Source: Sporichthyaceae bacterium
GTDB lineage: Bacteria; Actinomycetota; Actinomycetes; JACCUZ01
NCBI GenBank assembly: GCA_013698395.1
Contig: JACCUZ010000042.1
Location: 1-9,371 of the forward strand
Length of the DNA: 9,371 bases
Direction of reading: 5' to 3'
Positions 5,194 through 9,371 of the stretch are shown piece after piece; positions within the stretch are counted from its first letter, which is position 1; every line of letters begins with the position of its first letter. The notes beneath the pieces were generated by a model. The model was not told where the DNA came from, searched no databases, and saw nothing but the letters and a program-made list of their open reading frames with translations. Position numbers and translations under genes: made by a program.

Positions 5194-6675
5194 TCAGAGC
5201 CAGGCGCGGGAGCGGTACGTGGGGTCGGGACCGAGGATGCGTTCGGCGGCCAACCGGCCGGACAGCAGGACCATCGGTACGCCGACGCCCGGCTGCGTGC
5301 CGGACCCGGCGAACACCACGTTCTCGCCGAGCAGGTTGCGCGGACGGAACGGCCCGGTCTGGCCGAACGTGTGCGCCGCCGCGAACGGCGTACCGCGCTC
5401 CATCCCGCGCGCCGCCCAGTCCAGCGGCGTGGTCGTGTGGACCACCTCCATCGCGTCGCCGAAGCCGGTCCAGCCACGCTCCTCGACCGTCGCGAGCACC
5501 CGGTCGAGGTAGCGCGGCCCCTCGACGCGCCAGTCCAAGGGCGCGTCCAGGTTCGGGGTCGGGAACAAGACGTAGTACGACGAGCGACCCGGGGGCGCGA
5601 GCGAGGGGTCCGACGCCGTCGGCGACGACACGAGGAAGGAGGGGTCACTCATCAGGCGCCCGCCCAGAATCTCGTCGAAGACCTCCTTCCACGCGTGGCC
5701 GAACGAGATGGTGTGGTGGGTGTCGGACGGCAGGGTCGAGCCGGCCAGCAAGAGGAAGCACGACGGCGAGTACCGCAGCCGCCGGCGCACGGGCCGGCCC
5801 ACCAGCCGCCGGGCCACCGGCAGGTCGGGGTTGAGCACCACCGTGTCGCACGCAACCCGGTCCCCGGCCGACGTCACTACCGCGACCGCTCGGCCACCGC
5901 GCATCTCGACCCGGTCCACCGTCTCGCCGAGACGCAGCACCACGCCGTGCTTCTCGGCGGCGCCCGCAAACGCCCGCGGCACGGCGTGCATCCCGCCGCG
6001 CGGGAAGTAGACGCCCGCGACCGAGTCCATGTAGCCGATCACGGCGTAGATGGCGAGTGCGTCGTAGGGCGACAGCCCGGCGTACATGGCCTGGAAGGAG
6101 AACACCCGCTGCGTGCGGTCGTCCTTGAGGAACTGACCGATCTTGGGCGCGAGCCGGCGGAAGCCGCCGATGGCCGCGAGCCGCGCGAGCGACGGGCGCA
6201 GCAGGGAAAGCGGCGAGTCGATGTTGCGGTCGATGAAGTCGCGCATCTCGAGGCGGTAGAGCTCGGAGACGAACCGCACGAACCGCCGGTAGCCGTCGGC
6301 CTCCTGCGGGCCGCACACGCGGGCCACCTCGGAGGCCATCGCGTCGACCGAGGAGTGCACGTCCAGCGACGAGCCGTCGGCGAAGCGCGCGCGGTAAAGG
6401 GGAAGGACCGGGTCCAGCGTCAGCCAGTCGTCCATCGACTCGCCCACGCTGTCGAACGCGTCGGCGATCAGGTCCGGCATCGTCAGCACCGTCGGGCCGG
6501 TGTCGAACGAGTAGCCACCGTCGGTCAGCAGGCCGGCCCGACCACCCGGCACGTCCTCGCGCTCGATGACCGTCACGCGCCGGCCGGCGCCCGCGAGCCG
6601 CAGTGCGGCCGAGAGCCCGGCGAGCCCGGCGCCGACGACGACCACGTGGTCGGTAGGACCGCGGACGCGACGCAT
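5194..6675 (-). CDS. crtI: Phytoene desaturase (CrtI type)
   Basis: The 493-residue protein has normal CrtI length. It opens with a FAD-binding GAGLAG (15-20), E38 at the end of the second beta strand, and PGGRAGLLTDGGYSFDTGPTV directly after (PGGR at 43-46). The C-terminal carotenoid desaturase signature FAGSGTQPGVGVPM runs from about 455 to 468 and leads into LLSGRLAAERIL. It would desaturate 15-cis-phytoene stepwise to lycopene (or neurosporene) at the membrane, using FAD. ATG 6675 is chosen because it overlaps the idsA stop in a TGATG arrangement and puts the Rossmann motif at residue 15. A GTG one codon upstream is also possible. The open frame continues upstream to 6909, but that part is an antisense-free shadow inside idsA. 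Co-transcribed with idsA; crtB is displaced downstream by the DUF559 gene. Confidence 0.96.
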   Translation of the reverse strand: MRRVRGPTDHVVVVGAGLAGLSAALRLAGAGRRVTVIEREDVPGGRAGLLTDGGYSFDTGPTVLTMPDLIADAFDSVGESMDDWLTLDPVLPLYRARFADGSSLDVHSSVDAMASEVARVCGPQEADGYRRFVRFVSELYRLEMRDFIDRNIDSPLSLLRPSLARLAAIGGFRRLAPKIGQFLKDDRTQRVFSFQAMYAGLSPYDALAIYAVIGYMDSVAGVYFPRGGMHAVPRAFAGAAEKHGVVLRLGETVDRVEMRGGRAVAVVTSAGDRVACDTVVLNPDLPVARRLVGRPVRRRLRYSPSCFLLLAGSTLPSDTHHTISFGHAWKEVFDEILGGRLMSDPSFLVSSPTASDPSLAPPGRSSYYVLFPTPNLDAPLDWRVEGPRYLDRVLATVEERGWTGFGDAMEVVHTTTPLDWAARGMERGTPFAAAHTFGQTGPFRPRNLLGENVVFAGSGTQPGVGVPMVLLSGRLAAERILGPDPTYRSRAWL

Positions 6676-7742
6676 CACTGGGTGCGCGACGTGGCGGCCA
6701 CCACGAGACGTTCCAGAACCGACCGAGCCGGCTCGCTCACCGGCTCCAGGGCAGAAATCGCCCGTTCCGACTGCTCGCTGATCATCGACTCGACCACGTC
6801 GAGCGCCCCACTGCCCGCGATGACCTCGCGCAACCGGGCCACCCCCTCGGCGTCGAGGTGCCGGTCGCCCAGGTCGCGGCGCAGCATCGACGCGGACGCC
6901 GGGGAGCACCTCTCGAGGGTGACCGCGACGAGCACGGTGCGCTTGCCCTCACGCAGGTCGTCACCGGCCGGCTTACCGGTAGCGGTCGGGTCGCCGAACA
7001 CCCCGAGCACGTCGTCGCGGAGCTGGAACGCCTCGCCGAGGGCACGGCCGTAGACGTCGTACGTCGACAGGAGGCCGGCCGGGGCGCCGGCGAGTGTCCC
7101 CCCGAGCAGCAACGGTTGCTGGACGCTGTACTTCGCGCTCTTGAACAGGATGACGAGCCGGGCCCGTTCCACCGACGTCGAGGCGAGCACCTGCTCGAGC
7201 ATGTCCAGGTACTGCCCGCACATCAGCTCGGTGCGCATCCGGTCGAACACCGCGCGGCCCGCAGCCAGCCGGTCGGGCGGCAGGTCGGCGCCGGCGTACA
7301 GCTCGTCGCACCAGGACAGACAGAGGTCACCCGCGAGGATGGCGCCCGCCAGCCCGAAGTCCTCCGGTGGGCCCAGCCAGCCGTTGCCGCGGTGCAGGCT
7401 CGCGAACCGCCGGTGCACGGCGGGCCGCCCGCGCCGGGTGTCGCTATCGTCCATGACGTCGTCGTGGATGAGAGCGGCCGCCTGGAAGAGCTCGAGCGCG
7501 GCTGCCACGGACACGATGCCGTCGCAGTCGTCGCCGCCGGCGCCCCGCCACCCCCAGTAGCAGAACGCAGCGCGCAGCCGCTTGCCACCGCGCAGCAGGT
7601 CGCTCACCGCGTCCATCAGCGGGACGAGGTCCTCACTTGCCGACTCGAGCACATCGGCCTGGCGGGCCAGCAGGTCGTCGAGGGCCTTGTGGACGCGGGT
7701 GCGGAGGCCTTCGACGTCCACCGGCTCGACGGGCAAGGTCAC
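6675..7742 (-). CDS. idsA: Polyprenyl diphosphate synthase, probably geranylgeranyl diphosphate synthase
   Basis: The 355-residue trans-prenyltransferase would build GGPP from IPP and allylic diphosphates, feeding CrtB. GGKR (52-55) is the IPP-binding motif. The first aspartate-rich motif is DDVMD (94-98) in ALIHDDVMDDSDTRRGRP. The second is LRDDVLGVFGDP (241-252), where the last Asp of the usual DDxxD is Gly, as I recall from actinobacterial IdsA-type enzymes. GKPAGDDLREGKR (256-268) follows. The residues just before the first motif are small or aliphatic rather than bulky aromatic, in keeping with a C20 product, though chain length cannot be fixed from sequence. The position next to MTHFR and near Rv2175c matches mycobacterial idsA2 (Rv2173). 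GTG 7742 has a weak ribosome site, and a TAGGCT hexamer 8 nt upstream suggests a leaderless or very short leader. crtE would be an equally fair name. Confidence 0.92.
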   Translation of the reverse strand: MTLPVEPVDVEGLRTRVHKALDDLLARQADVLESASEDLVPLMDAVSDLLRGGKRLRAAFCYWGWRGAGGDDCDGIVSVAAALELFQAAALIHDDVMDDSDTRRGRPAVHRRFASLHRGNGWLGPPEDFGLAGAILAGDLCLSWCDELYAGADLPPDRLAAGRAVFDRMRTELMCGQYLDMLEQVLASTSVERARLVILFKSAKYSVQQPLLLGGTLAGAPAGLLSTYDVYGRALGEAFQLRDDVLGVFGDPTATGKPAGDDLREGKRTVLVAVTLERCSPASASMLRRDLGDRHLDAEGVARLREVIAGSGALDVVESMISEQSERAISALEPVSEPARSVLERLVVAATSRTQ

Positions 7743-7750
7743 ACTGCCGG

Positions 7751-7782
7751 AGCCTAGGCGCAGCCGTCCTCTGCCGTAGCCT
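7751..7782. promoter_or_regulatory. Candidate back-to-back -10 hexamers for idsA and metF
   Basis: On the minus strand TAGGCT (7756-7751) lies 8 nt before the idsA GTG at 7742. On the plus strand TAGCCT (7777-7782) lies 6 nt before GTG 7789 in the metF frame. Both fit TANNNT, and the distances fit transcription starting at or next to the GTG codons. The palindrome GCCTAGGC (7752-7759) overlaps the minus-strand hexamer. No convincing -35 elements were seen. Confidence 0.35.
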
Positions 7783-7830
7783 CGTGGGGTGACTCAGCGC
7801 GTCAGGGACCCGTGGTCGCGGGAGAGCGTC

Positions 7831-8724
7831 ATGCCCGGCCGGTCGCCCTCGATCCGTGAGCTGTTGGCGTCGGGCCGGCGGTCGTACTCCTTCGAGTTCT
7901 TCCCCCCGAAGACCGACGAGGCCGAGCGCAAGCTCTGGACGGTGCTGCGCCGGCTCGAGGCCTTGCGCCCCACGTTTGTCTCGGTGACCTACGGCGCCGG
8001 CGGCTCGACGCGGGAACGGACCGTCGCGATGACCGAGCGCCTCGCCCGCAACACGACCCTGATGCCCGTCGGGCACTTCACCGCAGTCGACCACTCGGTG
8101 CCCGAGCTGCGCCACATCATCGGGCAGTACGCTGCCGCCGGCGTGCGCAACGTCCTTGCGTTGCGCGGTGACCCCCCAGGCGACCCGACCGCGGAGTGGG
8201 TGCGCCACCCCGACGGCGTGGCGTACGCCGAGGACCTGGTGCGCCTGCTCAAGGACTCCGGTGACTTCTGCGTCGGCGTGGCGGCCTTCCCCGAGCGCCA
8301 CCCGCGGTCGACCGACTGGGAGACCGACACGCACTACTTCGTGCAGAAGTGCCGGGCCGGCGCCGACTACGCCATCACCCAGATGTTCTTCGACGCCGCC
8401 GACTACCTGCGGCTGCGGGACCGCGTGGCGGCAACCGGCTGCAACGTGCCGATCATCCCGGGGATCATGCCGGCCACCAACGTTCGGCAGATCGAGCGCT
8501 TCGCCAAGCTGTCAAACGCCGCCTTCCCCCCGGCCCTGGCCGCACGGCTGCACGCCGCCGAGGACGACCCGGACGCGATGCGCCGCATCGGTGTCGAGGC
8601 GGCCACCGACCTCTGCCGACGGCTGCTGGACGAAGGCGTGCCGGGTTTGCACTTCATCACCCTGAACACCTCGACGGCGACGCGCGAGATCTACCAGCTG
8701 CTCGGTCTTCCCGACCGTCCCTGA
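7831..8724 (+). CDS. metF: Methylenetetrahydrofolate reductase
   Basis: The 297-residue protein is a complete bacterial-type MTHFR (TIM barrel, FAD), which reduces 5,10-methylene-THF to 5-methyl-THF for methionine synthesis. Visible motifs in order: SFEFFPPKTDE with the catalytic Glu at 22, SVTYGAGGSTRE, GHFTAVD, NVLALRGDPP, VAAFPERHP, YAITQMFFDA, IIPGIMPATN and LHFITLNTS. ATG 7831 is chosen because GGAG sits 6 nt upstream and the family usually begins about 20 residues before the EFFPPK motif. GTG 7789, in frame, would add 14 residues and could be used from a leaderless transcript. The gene diverges from idsA, as the MTHFR-like Rv2172c does from idsA2 in mycobacteria. A lipid-synthesis gene follows after 13 nt, so the two may share a transcript. 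Confidence 0.95.
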   Translation: MPGRSPSIRELLASGRRSYSFEFFPPKTDEAERKLWTVLRRLEALRPTFVSVTYGAGGSTRERTVAMTERLARNTTLMPVGHFTAVDHSVPELRHIIGQYAAAGVRNVLALRGDPPGDPTAEWVRHPDGVAYAEDLVRLLKDSGDFCVGVAAFPERHPRSTDWETDTHYFVQKCRAGADYAITQMFFDAADYLRLRDRVAATGCNVPIIPGIMPATNVRQIERFAKLSNAAFPPALAARLHAAEDDPDAMRRIGVEAATDLCRRLLDEGVPGLHFITLNTSTATREIYQLLGLPDRP

Positions 8725-8737
8725 CCCGGGTCGACTC

Positions 8738-9371
8738 ATGGACCGCGACGCCTACCTCGACGCGTGGGCGGTCCTGCACGGCGGTTACGAGCCGAGGGCC
8801 AATGCGCTGGTGCGGAGGTGGCTCACTGGCGCGTACGTCGTCGCGCGCCCGCTCTCGACGGCCCGGGTACCGCCGGACCTGCTGACGCTGCTTGGTGTCC
8901 TAGTCAGCGCCGGCGCGGCCGGGCTCGCTTCCGGGGACGGCCCTGGCTGGCTGCTGGCCGCGGCGCTGGTTGTCGTCGCCTCGGGCCTGCTCGACAGCCT
9001 CGACGGCGCGGTGGCTCTGATGACCGGTCGGGTGACGCGGTGGGGCCACGTGCTGGACTCCGTCGCGGACCGGGTCAGCGACCTGCTCTACCTGGTCGCG
9101 CTGTGGCTGGCCGGCGCCCACCCGGTGGTCTGCGCGGGCGGCGGGACGCTCATGCTCCTGCACGAGTACACGCGCGCCCGCGCGGTGGCCGGCGGCATGA
9201 GCGAGGTCGGTGTCGTGACCGTCTGGGAGCGGCCGACGAGGGTGATCGTCACGGCGGCCTTCCTGGCGTCTGCCGCGGTCCTGGGCGACCCCTGGCCCAC
9301 CCTCGGCGCGTGGACGTGGGTGGGCCTGGGTGTGGTCGGCCTGGGTCAGCTCCTGGTGGTCGTCCGCCGCC
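8738..9371 (+). CDS. CDP-alcohol phosphatidyltransferase family membrane protein (3' end beyond window)
   Basis: The frame runs from ATG 8738 for 211 residues without a stop and leaves the window. The catalytic CDP-alcohol phosphotransferase motif is at 86-111: D86-S-L-D89-G90-A-V-A93-L94, then eight residues, G103, three residues, D107, three residues, D111. All four metal-binding aspartates and both glycines are in place. The Arg that normally follows the conserved Ala (DGxxAR) is Leu94. Hydrophobic segments flank the motif (about 47-66, 71-85, 113-125, 129-141, 168-183 and 191-209), as expected for this integral membrane family. It would transfer a phospho-alcohol head group from a CDP-activated donor; the substrate cannot be told. 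The ribosome site is weak, and the 13-nt gap after metF suggests co-transcription. Confidence 0.88.
   Translation, partial: MDRDAYLDAWAVLHGGYEPRANALVRRWLTGAYVVARPLSTARVPPDLLTLLGVLVSAGAAGLASGDGPGWLLAAALVVVASGLLDSLDGAVALMTGRVTRWGHVLDSVADRVSDLLYLVALWLAGAHPVVCAGGGTLMLLHEYTRARAVAGGMSEVGVVTVWERPTRVIVTAAFLASAAVLGDPWPTLGAWTWVGLGVVGLGQLLVVVRR

Noticed and set aside
3957..5648. 563-codon minus-strand open frame across the DUF559 gene
   Set aside because: It overlaps the end of crtI and the whole DUF559 gene in another frame, has no recognisable domain, and its composition is typical of a shadow frame.
6676..6909. Upstream extension of crtI by 78 codons
   Set aside because: The extension lies within idsA, is low complexity, and the TGATG overlap with a Rossmann motif at residue 15 gives a normal start.
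4912..7053. Very long plus-strand open frame (713 codons) opposite crtI and idsA
   Set aside because: It is antisense to two strongly recognisable enzymes, has low-complexity Arg/Gly/Ala-rich sequence, and exists because high-GC codon bias removes stops in the opposite frame.

Overview
The window looks like chromosome from a high-GC actinobacterium. G/C fills most third codon positions, GTG starts are common, there are Rv2175c-type and LysM/lytic-transglycosylase-type proteins, and the gene order resembles the mycobacterial Rv2172c-Rv2176 neighbourhood (MTHFR, idsA, Rv2175c). Here carotenoid genes occupy the middle of that neighbourhood. Genus cannot be told from the sequence alone.

Left part (1-2438): a LysM cell-wall protein on the minus strand (C-terminus outside the window) diverges, across a 316-nt intergenic region, from a plus-strand run: FAD-dependent ferredoxin-reductase-like enzyme, Rv2175c-like DNA-binding protein, and then the two small lycopene cyclase subunits crtYc and crtYd (2446-3083), packed closely enough to be one operon.

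Carotenoid part (2446-7742): the minus-strand genes idsA/crtE-like GGPP synthase, crtI phytoene desaturase and crtB phytoene synthase supply the path GGPP to phytoene to lycopene. CrtYc/CrtYd would cyclise lycopene to gamma- or beta-carotene. No lycopene elongase, hydroxylase or ketolase is visible. idsA and crtI overlap (TGATG), but crtI and crtB are separated by 1.2 kb that holds one gene on the opposite strand: a winged-helix plus DUF559 (PD-(D/E)XK/Vsr-like) protein. That gene is bracketed by inverted copies of a GGACACAA-centred motif and preceded by two DnaA-box-like 9-mers. It looks like an intruding, possibly mobile, cassette and is the most interesting structure in the window.

Right part (7743-9371): idsA diverges from metF (methylenetetrahydrofolate reductase) across fewer than 100 nt with candidate back-to-back -10 hexamers. 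metF is followed 13 nt later by a CDP-alcohol phosphatidyltransferase gene that runs off the window.

Most genes are ordinary members of known families. The points worth a second look are the DUF559 cassette and its repeats, a G-rich 15-bp tandem repeat at the crtI/DUF559 convergence, a GTAAC-type direct repeat upstream of the LysM gene, and the altered CDP-alcohol transferase motif. No RNA genes or CRISPR arrays were recognised.
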